A stretch of 64,000 nt of DNA from Sipunculus nudus (taxonomy: Eukaryota; Annelida; Sipuncula; Golfingiida; Sipunculidae), in assembly GCA_026874595.1 (NCBI GenBank), contig CM049315.1, positions 3,094,664 through 3,158,663 on the forward strand, written 5' to 3'. Position numbers and translations under genes: made by a program. The notes below the pieces were generated by a model. It was not told where the DNA came from. It saw nothing but the letters and a program-made list of their open reading frames with translations, and ran no database searches. Positions 36,601 through 43,420 of this stretch are shown piece by piece (positions within the stretch are counted from its first letter, which is position 1; every line of letters starts with the position of its first letter).

Positions 36601-39084
36601 TGCAAGTGAAGGCTGTACTACTAGGTGGGCTAGATGTAAACAACACTTGACATGGTGTATGAAAACTTGAATAAAAGCTACCCTTTTCAATCAATTCCTT
36701 TGAGACTTCAGGTTTTAAAAGGTTAAATCCTTATGTATATATGCTGTGAAAATGAAAATGAAACAGTGCTCACAGGGAAAAAAACATGCCATTGCCAAAG
36801 TTGGACAAAATTTAAGGTATTGATTTTTTATTTATGCTCATAACTTGAAAAATTTGCAAAATTCAGATCTAATTTTGGGTAAACAATTGAATCTTGATTA
36901 AATAAAGTTATATTCCTGAAAAAAGTTGCTAGCTTCAGCAATTCTCATGTTAGGTGAGTAAATATATTTCCTGATTTTTTAAAAATTGCAATATATTTTG
37001 GTCCAAAAATTCAAAATTAGACCCAACACTGACCTAATTTTTTGTATGTTCATAGAAAATATATGGAAGAATACGAATACTACATATGATCAAAAACAGA
37101 TCAGTGGTTTTGATATTAGGCTGCCTTGAAGTGTAACAATGGCATTTTTATGGAAAACGGAGGTTTTTCCTTAATATCTCCAAGGAACAAAGTCCTAATG
37201 ACCCAATTTTTGGTATGGTAGGAGATTTTGGGGACATCTAATGGTATGCAAATTTTGGAATGCAGGGGCGGATCCAGGATTTAGGAAAAGGGGGGATTCA
37301 ACCCAGGAGGACTAATGAAAGTCCTAAAAAAAAAGGTCATCACGTCTGGAAAAGGGGGGGTCCAGACCGCAAAATTACGTCTAAACCCCCTTGAAAAAAG
37401 TTACTTCGGGTGAAAAAGGGGGGGTCCGGACCCCTGGACCCCACCTGGATCCGCTTCTGGAATGGTAGGTCCAACGGGGTTTTAAAATGTGCCCTGTTAA
37501 CAGACGGCCTGCCGGACAGACGACGGGCAAAGACCACGACTATAGCTCAGATGACTTATGACAGCTGAGCTAATAAAAACACAAGCAAGAAAAATTCAGC
37601 TTTTTGTAAAAGTATTTGACAGGTTGACACCCTTGAATACTTTATAGATCCTCTATTATTATTATTATTATTATCATTATTATTAATATTATTATTATTA
37701 ATATTCTCCTTCAAAGGAGTTTATAAATGCAGCCTGCGGAAAATTATTTATTATTCATTTTTATTTATTTGGAAAATATTGGTTACTTATTGGTTTTGCA
37801 TTTTACAGATGAAAATAAAAACAATGCTGTTAATTCAGACTTCAACTGGGTGTAACATTCTTTTAAAGCACTTAGTATAAAATGGAAACAATTGAATTAA
37901 AAATATTTGTAAAAAGAAGAAAAAAAATAGAGAAAATATATTTCTTTTATAAAAGTTGATTTAAATTGCGATTTAAAATCAGCCATTTAAATCTACTTGA
38001 TTTTAATCAAACAACCCTGTTATTTTTAATTTTTAACCGTGGTATATGCTGATGAACAGTGTGAAAATAAAAAGGTGACAGGATGGATGTAACATCTTAT
38101 TTCTACATACTGGCATTGTAATTTAGAATTTCATCATTTATATAGGAAACAATGTGTTTTGTATTTTTAAATATTAAACTTTTAAAATATTTTTAATAAA
38201 AGAAGTCTACATGTTTTAAGTAATAATTTCGTTAATGATTACATTTATTTTAATTCAACACCGTTCTCCTTCTTGAATACCGTTATATATTAAAAATAGG
38301 CATAATATTAAGAAAAAATGACATAGAAACATATTAGAAATTGCTTTTATCGCCAACAATTTTATTGAACGAGATAGTTTGTTTTATTTTTCTTCTATTA
38401 ATATTGCATTATGATTTCTGTACATGGGTTACAGTTGTATTTTGTTTCAGGATATAAACGAAACACATTAAAATTAAAAATACGCAATTTTTCAGGGATA
38501 ATCAGGTATTTTCAGATGCTGTCTCACTGCTGAAATGGCAACAGTTTTTCTTAGAAAGACCCTTTCATTTAATTGTGAATCTTATTACGGATTATTTTAG
38601 AAAATGGACTAAATTTGCCTTCTTCTAAGTTAAGTATATAATCTATATATGTCATCTCACTTTTTTCTGATCAAAGTACATGCTGTTTTACCAGTTCCTA
38701 TAAGCCTGCTATCAAATTTTTCAAAACAATTAAAATTCAACAATATTAGCGGTTGCAAAAAATCCACAGTCGACAATATTTGCTGTGGATTCATGAGAGG
38801 CTTTTCACTGATATCACATATCATGCAAGTGCGTATCGATCGGTCTAATATGCAAATCACATGTGCCAAATGCTAATCTAAGTGATGGTAACCACGCGAC
38901 CATATAGAATTTCGAGGTTCACTTAATAAAATCGTGCCCTAGTTAAATAACATCAGTTTTAAAAACAACATAATTGTACCATAATATGGATCTAAAAAAG
39001 CTCGGCAATCCAAAGAACTTGTTACACTTCCCTTTACATATATTTATTATTACCTGTGTTTAAGCCGGAAGATCTGTGTGTCAT
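2938..39084 (-). CDS. Phytanoyl-CoA dioxygenase (PhyH) family protein, nine exons
   Basis: A predicted Fe(II)/2-oxoglutarate-dependent oxygenase of the PhyH family, which hydroxylates small molecules or acyl chains; the substrate cannot be told from sequence. CDS (minus strand): 39084-39054, 22269-22151, 19708-19663, 19036-18968, 18334-18258, 10138-10052, 6534-6448, 3664-3536, 3159-2938, giving 288 residues, normal for the family. All junctions are GT-AG and in phase. Visible motifs: TPWHCDESYW with iron ligands His154 and Asp156; NGCMWFVPGSH at about 184-194; distal iron ligand His237 in GRTLHYTRGN; and Arg248, eleven residues later, as the probable 2-oxoglutarate anchor. No signal peptide or membrane segment was seen, and the C-terminus (HIFFQN) has no clear peroxisomal signal. 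Introns hold most of the window's repeats. Family assignment is firm; orthology to a named gene is not claimed. The first exon is the weakest part of the model. Confidence 0.88.
3536..3664 (-). CDS. PhyH-family gene, exon 8
   Basis: A 129-bp, phase 0-0 exon with a TTCACACAG acceptor and a GAG/GTACAG donor. It encodes 43 residues including CAIDDADADNGCMWFVPGSH, the most recognisable PhyH signature after the iron ligands. Confidence 0.92.
4239..6263 (+). repeat. 13-bp minisatellite in PhyH intron 8
   Basis: About 155 near-perfect copies of ATAAAGATAAGAC. Nearly all variation is one position (GATAAG or GATCAG). The A/C pattern shows a higher-order repeat: the same pattern recurs starting near 4580, 5152 and 5711, offsets of 572 and 559 bp (44 and 43 units). 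It lies between exons 7 and 8 and starts 184 bp from the exon 7 donor. Open frames across it are a by-product of the repeat. Confidence 0.97.
6448..6534 (-). CDS. PhyH-family gene, exon 7 (HxD iron motif)
   Basis: An 87-bp, phase 0-0 exon with a TTCCAG acceptor and a TGG/GTATGT donor. It encodes APHTDTKTPWHCDESYW followed by LDLPDKRAVSCW. HCD supplies two of the three iron ligands. A nearby alternative acceptor at 6522 would break phase with exon 6. Confidence 0.9.
6670..7595 (+). mobile_element. Family A-related element (subfamily A2), shorter copy
   Basis: It starts GTGACCCATGGGTCATGAC then CTCAGCTGACTGGG, and ends ACAGTCAGCTGAGCTAAA. It is nearly identical over long stretches to 10671-12075, with an internal 150-200 bp module repeated (6940-7140, 7270-7480) and a G run near 7192-7204. 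It has lost the ACGG-rich tail present in the other copy. Confidence 0.75.
7596..10051. other. PhyH intron 6, remaining sequence
   Basis: No gene recognised. Two related segments at about 8960-9060 and 9240-9330 (both containing CAGTTTTGTGTATGATA) look like a degenerate internal duplication of another dispersed element. Two TTAGGG units near 8790 are too few to mean anything. Confidence 0.5.
10052..10138 (-). CDS. PhyH-family gene, exon 6
   Basis: An 87-bp, phase 0-0 exon with a CTGTCTACAG acceptor and an AAG/GTAAAG donor. It encodes a 29-residue segment ending EFDFDMLISK, the helix and strand just before the HxD iron motif in PhyH proteins. A tandem-repeat array begins about 12 bp upstream of the acceptor. 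Confidence 0.87.
10150..10319 (+). repeat. Degenerate tandem repeat beside the exon 6 acceptor
   Basis: Units of 14-20 bp around TGTGACCTACATTAATA. The array begins about 12 bp from the exon 6 acceptor (minus strand) and continues after the TIR insertion at 14054-14120. Confidence 0.8.
10671..12075 (+). mobile_element. Family A2 element, longer copy
   Basis: It starts GTGACCCATGGGTCATGAC then CTCAGCTGACT and ends AAAGTCAGCTGAGCTAA, so the ends carry an 11-bp perfect inverted repeat. Internal 150-350 bp modules are repeated about three times. A GACAGACGGAC microsatellite lies at 11976-12020 just before the terminal hairpin. The layout resembles bivalve pearl and Helitron-like non-autonomous elements. 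Confidence 0.75.
12169..14034 (+). mobile_element. Family B elements, two tandem or nested copies
   Basis: It starts GGCCTACAGGCCTAATGCG then AAACCTGTG. The end signature TAGCTCACAGGTTCGCTAA-like occurs at about 12600 and again at 14030 (AAGCTCACAGGTTCACTAA). Body phrases are shared with 31200-31400 and 33780-34150. A GACGACAGACG-type microsatellite precedes the second end. Confidence 0.65.
14235..14446 (+). repeat. 106-bp direct duplication within family A sequence
   Basis: The block beginning TAAAGATTTAGTAGTTATGT occurs at 14235 and again at 14341, almost unchanged, and matches the family A body (GCCATGGTCAAAGTTGGGC). Confidence 0.85.
14497..16861 (+). mobile_element. Family C element inserted in a family A copy
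   Basis: The start CGACACGAATGCCCCCGCC and end GTGGCGGGGGCATAA carry the 11-bp inverted pair ATGCCCCCGCC / GGCGGGGGCAT. Inside are two units of about 300 bp near 15130-15710, a GACGGACAGACGG microsatellite at 15738-15835, and then about five units of 170-240 bp (15890-16800) with phrases such as GTCAACCGGGACGAAA. Family A sequence resumes at 16862 and ends near 17165. Confidence 0.75.
17166..17640. other. Unidentified GC-richer block in PhyH intron 5
   Basis: Composition is clearly richer in G and C than its neighbours. The start CATTTTCACACG and the region near 17620 (GTGTAAATAGAG) are loosely inverted, with shared TTTTTCTGGA phrases, suggesting an old inverted-end element. No protein recognised. 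Bases 17641-18257 hold nothing recognisable. Confidence 0.35.
18258..18334 (-). CDS. PhyH-family gene, exon 5
   Basis: A 77-bp exon with a TCTTTTAAG acceptor and a GAG/GTAACG donor. After the split Asp codon shared with exon 4 it encodes APKQKNVENICQIMWPSL and YVDRLSE, in phase with both neighbours. Confidence 0.85.
18675..18969 (-). repeat. Six 50-bp repeats, each carrying the exon 4 splice donor
   Basis: Units start at 18675, 18725, 18774, 18824, 18874 and 18924. On the minus strand each carries TGGGTATGTAACTCTGATCC or a one- or two-base variant; units 1 and 5 have GTGTGT instead of GTATGT. The unit next to the exon provides the real donor at 18967-18966. The gap 18335-18674 contains nothing else recognised. 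Confidence 0.95.
18968..19036 (-). CDS. PhyH-family gene, exon 4, flanked by splice-site minisatellites
   Basis: A 69-bp exon encoding IYNQMLQGKIDTSAHRHD and LGNL between split codons on both sides. The acceptor is TTTTTTAAG and the donor is G/GTATGT. The chosen acceptor is the one in phase with exon 3; an internal CCAG/ATG acceptor would break the frame. Both splice sites are repeated in tandem in the adjoining introns. Confidence 0.85.
19022..19258 (-). repeat. Six 40-bp repeats, each carrying the exon 4 splice acceptor
   Basis: Units start at 19022, 19061, 19101, 19141, 19181 and 19221. On the minus strand each reads TAG or AAG followed by ATATCTATAACCAGA, the first bases of exon 4. The exon-proximal unit has TTTTTTTAAG and is the one in phase. 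The rest of the intron (19259-19662) holds nothing recognised. Confidence 0.95.
19663..19708 (-). CDS. PhyH-family gene, exon 3
   Basis: A 46-bp exon with a TTTTTTGCAG acceptor and a consensus GTAAGT donor. It encodes VVENLISKDEIEKYA plus one base (phase 1). Both other frames contain stops. Confidence 0.85.
19709..22150. other. PhyH intron 2, mostly featureless, with a family A fragment
   Basis: AT-rich sequence without a recognised gene. A C run lies at 20300-20312. A degraded family A body (plus sense, GTGCCATGGCTAAAGTTG at about 21600) spans roughly 21540-22100, without the usual 3' hairpin. Confidence 0.5.
22151..22269 (-). CDS. PhyH-family gene, exon 2
   Basis: The acceptor TTTCAG precedes 22269 and the donor GTAAAT follows 22151. 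The exon gives 39 codons after a split codon, ending in FFTQNGYL, which leads into VVENLISKDEIEKY of exon 3. This is the usual N-terminal 'enGyLvvenfls' entry of PhyH proteins. It is the first securely supported exon, and the 37-bp minisatellite begins 70 bp upstream of its acceptor. Confidence 0.85.
22339..24440 (+). repeat. 37-bp minisatellite in PhyH intron 1
   Basis: About 57 copies with the phrases GGTACCAGCCTCCTC and GGATTTGGTTTGGT. It starts 70 bp upstream (in gene sense) of the exon 2 acceptor. Because 37 is not a multiple of three and the unit lacks stops, all frames on both strands stay open for hundreds of codons. These frames are not genes. Unit variants (TGTAG, TGCAG, TTCCAG, ATACAG) recur in blocks, suggesting internal segmental duplication. 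Confidence 0.97.
24586..24662. repeat. (TA)n microsatellite
   Basis: Nearly pure TA dinucleotide run with one CA interruption. Just before it (24477-24545) is a GGGGCGTAGCCAGAGG transposon-end-like phrase with long G and C runs. Confidence 0.9.
24690..24900 (-). mobile_element. Possible tRNA-derived SINE fragment
   Basis: On the minus strand, GGGTTGGAATCCC resembles a Pol III B box (GGTTCGAATCC), and a TTGCGAAGTG A-box-like phrase lies about 45 bp upstream, followed by the spacing of a tRNA head. A GGCAGATCCAGAGGGGG phrase borders it. No target duplication was identified. Confidence 0.35.
25700..26450. repeat. Degenerate tandem segment in PhyH intron 1
   Basis: The phrase CTGCACTGAGTGAACTCTTGACC recurs in variant forms about six times between 25840 and 26360, spaced irregularly by 60-200 bp, and appears to be the internal module of a decayed family B-type element. 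A second tandem phrase, CATGAGGTGATC, recurs at 26216-26290. The stretch 24901-25699 holds only AT-rich sequence. Confidence 0.5.
26500..29600 (+). mobile_element. Family B copy split by a family A insertion
   Basis: Family B phrases occur on the left (ending ATAATTCTTGTGAAA) and resume on the right (ACAGTTTCATCATAAA) to the end signature near 29600, in the same order as the family B copy around 31740-31800. The interrupting family A element spans about 26798-29412. Confidence 0.65.
26798..29412 (+). mobile_element. Family A element inserted in family B
   Basis: It starts ACAAGAGACCTATGGGTCAC then CTCAGCTG and ends GTCAGCTGAGCTAA. An ACGGACGGACAGACGG microsatellite is at 29330-29363. Two body-like modules (28100-28620 and 28760-29410) are present. 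No obvious target duplication flanks it. Confidence 0.7.
29820..30110 (+). repeat. Dispersed repeat F, copy 1
   Basis: Begins AAGGTATGGTTCTCAG and shares many phrases in order with 41322-41640 (for example AAAGCATGAAAA, AAGCAC..CATA..AAAGGA). Moderately diverged; family unknown. Confidence 0.6.
30215..30960 (+). repeat. Degenerate tandem repeat of about 160 bp
   Basis: Five diverged units, each starting with a TGTGTGTATGTG-type run at about 30220, 30370, 30541, 30713 and 30873, followed by phrases like ATTATCATTA, GAACA..AAGTGT and AAACAATG. The unit length and context resemble core repeats of bivalve pearl-type elements. Confidence 0.55.
30962..31415 (+). mobile_element. Family B copy, short
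   Basis: It starts GGCCTACAGGCCTAATGCAA and ends CATAAGCTCACAGATCCGCT. A GACGGACGCCGG-like segment precedes the end (31358-31380). Confidence 0.65.
31470..31545. repeat. Cluster of TCTAGACA palindromes
   Basis: GTCTAGAC-type palindromes occur at least five times in 75 bp with short spacers (GTGTCTAGACG, TGTCTAGACAC). The purpose is unknown; it could fold or be an internal module of the adjacent family B element. Confidence 0.7.
31560..34150 (+). mobile_element. Family B copy interrupted by a hAT-like element
   Basis: Family B phrases before 31934 and after 33769 join cleanly when the hAT-like element is removed, matching the uninterrupted stretch at 13580-14030. It ends CATAAGCTCACAGGTTCGCT near 34144. 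Confidence 0.65.
31934..33761. mobile_element. hAT-like non-autonomous DNA transposon, 1.83 kb
   Basis: Perfect 11-bp terminal inverted repeats, CAGACATGGGG at 31934-31944 and CCCCATGTCTG at 33751-33761. An exact 8-bp target duplication, ATAATAGC, lies at 31926-31933 and 33762-33769. Both ends are followed inward by many CTATTAC / GTAATAG units (31945-32045 and 33600-33750), the subterminal repeats expected of hAT transposase binding. No transposase is recognised; an open stretch at 33303-33602 has no known similarity that I can name. Confidence 0.88.
34151..35387. other. PhyH intron 1, low-repeat stretch with a CTCF-like motif
   Basis: No gene recognised. The sequence CAGTAGGGGGCGCTGCAG at 34741-34758 resembles the CTCF core (CCANNAGRKGGCRC type). 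Nearby paired GCTGATCAGC phrases (about 34293 and 34490) form short palindromes. The rest is AT-rich. Confidence 0.4.
35388..37573 (+). mobile_element. Family A element, apparently complete, carrying a nested MITE
   Basis: It starts AAGGGACCCATGGGTCAC then CTCAGCTGA and ends GACAGCTGAGCTAA. The middle includes a G run near 36510-36525. The body (36740-37260) matches the copy at 1-620 closely and is broken by a 197-bp insertion. Confidence 0.7.
37263..37459. mobile_element. MITE with hAT-like ends
   Basis: Ends CAGGGGCGGATCCAGG and CCTGGATCCGCTTCTG form a 16-bp inverted pair with two mismatches. The direct repeat GAATG borders both sides. Removing the element restores the family A phrase TTTTGGAATGGTAGGTCC. 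G runs fill the interior. Confidence 0.7.
37574..39053. other. PhyH intron 1, promoter-proximal part
   Basis: AT-rich sequence with an (ATT)n microsatellite at 37645-37705. No gene or transposon end recognised. Confidence 0.6.
39054..39084 (-). CDS. PhyH-family gene, exon 1 (tentative start exon)
   Basis: The ATG at 39084-39082 is followed by ten codons (MTHRSSGLNT) and one extra base, then a CAG/GTAATA donor. That phase (1) is the one required by the exon 2 acceptor, and the joined reading continues GAGFKP. The exon lies in a short, less AT-rich stretch that could be the promoter and 5' UTR. It is placed by phase and context only. A rival at 35292-35277 (MNKLL plus one base, GTAAGT donor) has the same phase. 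Confidence 0.45.
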
Positions 39085-39400
39085 TCTGGTCGGATGAAGT
39101 GGTTTTAACTCAGTCGTGAACTCAATCTGCCTATTTACACGATCGATCAGTCTTTATAACAATGCAATACAACTCAAGATGACAAATCCAAAATTAGGGC
39201 CAACTAACCGCTCTCACATGACGTATACAGAACCCGTGTTTGTTATCGATTTCCAATTGTACCCGAATGAAGTGAACGCGCTTCTGGGTCAGCCACTTTT
39301 GTCAGTCATCCTTCCGCCAGAGGCCGCTTCTACACAAAACAATTTTCTCCTTAATTGTGAATGGTACAATTCAAACGCTTTGTAACTTTTAATTATATAT
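39085..39400 (-). promoter_or_regulatory. Candidate promoter/5' UTR region of the PhyH-family gene
   Basis: A non-repetitive stretch, less AT-rich than its surroundings, directly upstream of the tentative exon 1. It contains a TGACGT CRE-like core near 39218. It ends at a G run near 39408. Promoter identity rests on position and composition only. Confidence 0.3.
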
Positions 39401-42400
39401 AGCGCAAGGGGGGGGGGGGATAGTCATGCAAACTTCACAATTCAATACGTCTTGTACATTAAGAACATTCATGTGGCTCCTACACGCAGTCGTTCTTACC
39501 AGTGCTTGACATTAATTGTTTGGATGTACTGGGGAACACAAATTCGTACAGGTGTTCATAATTAGTGATTTAGCAAACCTGAATCGTTCGCTAGTCATCC
39601 ATTTTCGGCAGCGTATATAGTAGAAAATGTCAAGGGGGCATAATTCCCCGCCCATATTGAATAAGAAATATGTTTACTTCATGCAAAGTTGCCTTAGGCC
39701 TAATTAATTAATTGTAAGGAATTTTAAAAATTGTGCAACAGTATCTGATACAAATCATATACCATTACTTGAAAATCACAAAATGATAAAGAATACACCT
39801 AACCTAATTAGGAAATCCATATGATGTCGGCCTTGGTAATTAGAAATGTATACAAATAACACCGACGAGAAATTTTTCTTTAAAATTTGGTTTAAAACGA
39901 AAAGAATATGGAATTTTGTTGTTGCCCACAATTTAATCAGATCAGAAGACCCATCCATATGAGCTAGTACTATCTTAACTAGAATTGCCATGGGTATGAA
40001 TTGTTTGATACGTACGAACGGACAGACGGACGGATCCGATCAGTATACACCCCGCTCCGCTGAGGCGGTGTAAAAATATAAAAGGTAAAAGAACAGGGGC
40101 GGATTTAGAAGGGGCACAGCTATATAACGAGAAAGCGCCCGTTCTTATTTTATCCAAATTGGTAAATAAAATTAGACATCCTTAATTCTGAAACTCAGAA
40201 AATCTTGCATTTTTCCCAATAAATCCACGAGGTGTATTTGTGTATAGTTTCGTTATTTGTTGTCCGTCCGTCAGTCCTCCAGCTAGGAATGGCTATAAGT
40301 GGATTCTCACAATATTTTGTACACATGATCAAAAGCGCCGCAAACCAAATTTGGTGGTGCCACCTACACATATTTAAAGATTTCATGAGCGTTTTGATGT
40401 TAGTTTTTGGCCCTTTAAATTTTTTTCATATTTGGGCATTGTAGCTTTTTATAATATATGCGATCATAGAGTAACAAGATATAAAGGTAGGTGCATCATC
40501 ACCACATCTATACCTATATCATCATACAGAGTTTGTAGAAAATGGGCTCAACTATTTTTAGTACTGTCACATACACATTGATATTAATTAATGGACTGAA
40601 CTGTGTTTTTCTTCAGTTAATATAAGCACAGCTCATGGTTTTCTCTGTAATGGCTGGGTAGATTCTCAAAAGAAATTGTACGCATATGTATCTTTGACCA
40701 GGTGCATCCTTAACCAAATTTGTTGGTGCTACCTACATTTTTGAAGATTTATTTAGGGTTTTTACCTCTTTGTGCATTTCAGCATATTTTGCAATCATGG
40801 TGAACACATCTAAGGAATATGAAACACATCGTCACCATAAATATCCCTGTCACCATGCAAAATGTTATAAAAAATGGTCAAAACGTGTTTCACAACTATC
40901 GCAAACACGTTGGTAAATGGGCTGTAATTGCTGATCTTAATCTGTGAACTTAGTCATAAATAACAGATTTTATCAGCGATGGCTTTAGGCTAATTATCGG
41001 TTTTCCAGGTTCATTCGTGCACAAGTTACTGTACATTTGTGAATATTCCTTTATGCCGTTCCTGTATCGGGATCATGTAACGCAGGCGGTTAAAAAAAAA
41101 TAACACATTTTCCAGCTGGGCTCCAGGGTCAGGTCACCAGGTGATGTTAAAATAAATACTACCTGAGCAGTATATATTGATAAATGGTATGCTCCATATG
41201 TATATATTAACTGTGTTTTTAATTCTACAGTGATTCCGCCATAAGCGCTGTCTTTTATATGTGGTTTCCTCTTTTCGTGCTGGCAACAGGCAAGAGTGAT
41301 TAACATTAGGCCAAAATAAAAAAAAGGTATGGTTCTCAGGCACTTTTTTTCAGAAACTATAGTGCGGGCGGGCGATATTTTATTTTACTTTTGTTGTATA
41401 AGTTTCGCTAAAAATGTCATTAAATCAGGGAAAAGCATGAAAATAACAGAATTGTTTTGCTAAATAGGCAAAAGCACTACATAACAAAGGATATCTTATT
41501 AAAATTGGATTATTTTAACTTCCTGAAAGATGATAAATACAATTAAAAGTTTTGATGCGGTGGGTTATTATTATTTTTATTATTTTTATTTTGTCCTTTT
41601 GCATTATCTTAATGACATTTTTTTTATAGTGGCTTTATCACTGCAGTAATATAACTGAGGTGAACAACACTTGCTGTTGCAGGTATATTGCAGCTGGGTT
41701 CTAAGTAAAATACTTTACCATATATAGTTAAAATAGTTTAAATGTCATATTATTCGTAACAATGATAGCAAAGATCCCTGGCCTGGCAAGGATGTTATCT
41801 AAGGATAACGCGGGTATGAAATCCTCAAGATGAAAGGGAAATTGAAATTAGGTAGAAATTTGAAATCATCATGCCATGTCTCACTTGCACTGAGGTGATA
41901 TCGATAGTAAATAAAGCAAAATATTCCCCCGTCATATATACATACACATACATGGTTCACAGTGACGGAAGAGGGGGGGGGGGGGGCTCTGGATCCGCCA
42001 CTGGTTATTGTCTTTAAAGGGAGAAATATTAAACTGTCATTTTGATATCTTATCAAGCTGGATTTCTGTGAAATTTTGTGCTCAGAGGTAAAAAATTTGA
42101 GGATGATGGACAACAAAACTTGAATAAGATGGTATATGTGCTGCCTTTACAAATCTCAACATATCAGATAATTTTTGCAAAATTAAATTATTTGAAAAAA
42201 ATATTCTCAACCGGTATCTGTGGCTCTTCCTGACCAACATGTCTACATGAAGATAATCCGATATATCCATGCATTAATTATTAATAAAACGGATGATTTA
42301 TTTTATCTTATCATAAAGTTTTTTTTCCATATTCAAACATTTGGAGACAGCTTTGACAAACTGCTCAGTTAAATCCAAATGTGCTGACAGAATATATATG

Positions 42401-42610
42401 ATTAAAGATCACTTTCAATTTTATGATCCGATATAAAAGATTTCAATCGTCAAACGTACATTTTACTTCCATACTAACTCTAAAACCTGTGTAAAAAAAA
42501 ATGTTGCTGTTTTTTTTTAAGAAATCGCTCCAGCTGCGTACATTGGGATCTCCTTTCTATATTATTTGATACGCTTTGCGGTCACTTCAAGGAAAATTAA
42601 TTTAAACGTT

Positions 42611-42693
<83 letters not shown>

Positions 42694-43335
42694 CGTTGTA
42701 TATACGTGGAACTGTATTTCCTGCACTTGCGCCTGTATGGTAGCGCGTCCGTTTTATTATTATTATTTTTTTTGTGCTGTATAGGCCTGCCTAGATACAT
42801 ACAACTGAACTGACGTATAACATGCTCCTATTATATTCAAGAGCAAACATAAATATGCTAGGATGATTTATTAGAGTTTCTTTAAAAAAAGAACGTGTGT
42901 CTATCCATACAAGTGCCTGTATTTCTTAAGGCGATGCTATGGCTTACTCTGCAAATATTGGCCACAAAACTAAAATATGACGTGATATTTAGAGTCTATT
43001 GCACAAGTTTATATTTTGTCTATATTCGCGGGAAGATAATTACTAGAACTGACATTGGTCTGCGACACCAGCTGAAAACAGAGACGTCCGATGCAATATG
43101 ACTTTTAGTCATGTATCCAGCGGTAACCCCCCCCCCCCCCCCCCCATACACACACACACTAGCTTTTTTTATTATCTTCATATGCTACAGAAAGAACTTC
43201 ACTTCTCCCTCAGCTTTGGTGTCAGGGTCACTTTAAAGCAAAATCGTCTGACTAATAGTCTTGAACCGCAGTTATATAGCTGACAATTATGACTTGTAGT
43301 CATCTTACATCGGACATGTTAACTTTCTGCCTGCC
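39401..43335. other. Divergent intergenic region between PhyH-family gene and FIP1
   Basis: It holds a pearl-like element at about 39630-40072 (start AGGGGGCATAATTCCCCGCC, GACGGACGGAT segment, terminal hairpin ACCCCGCTCCGCTGAGGCGG), a minus-sense element beginning near 40225 with TGTCCGTCCGTCAG, the second copy of repeat F (41322-41640), a CTGGATCCGCCACTGG transposon-end phrase near 41987-42003, an (AC)n(AT)n microsatellite (42612-42690) and a C run at 43126-43145. Bases 43146-43335 precede the FIP1 ATG and are the likely promoter and 5' UTR. Confidence 0.55.
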
Positions 43336-43420
43336 ATGGCGGACGCTACCCAGAATGCAACAGCAACTATGGCAGCCACAACGAGTTCGGCGGACGATGA
43401 TGAGACATGGCTGTATGGAG
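43336..43420 (+). CDS. FIP1L1: FIP1 exon 1
   Basis: The ATG sits in a good context (TGCCATGG) and opens 28 codons plus one base, ending DDDETWLYG, followed by GTAATT. The acidic stretch and WLYG match the N-terminus of animal FIP1 proteins. The split codon completes as Asp with exon 2. Confidence 0.92.
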
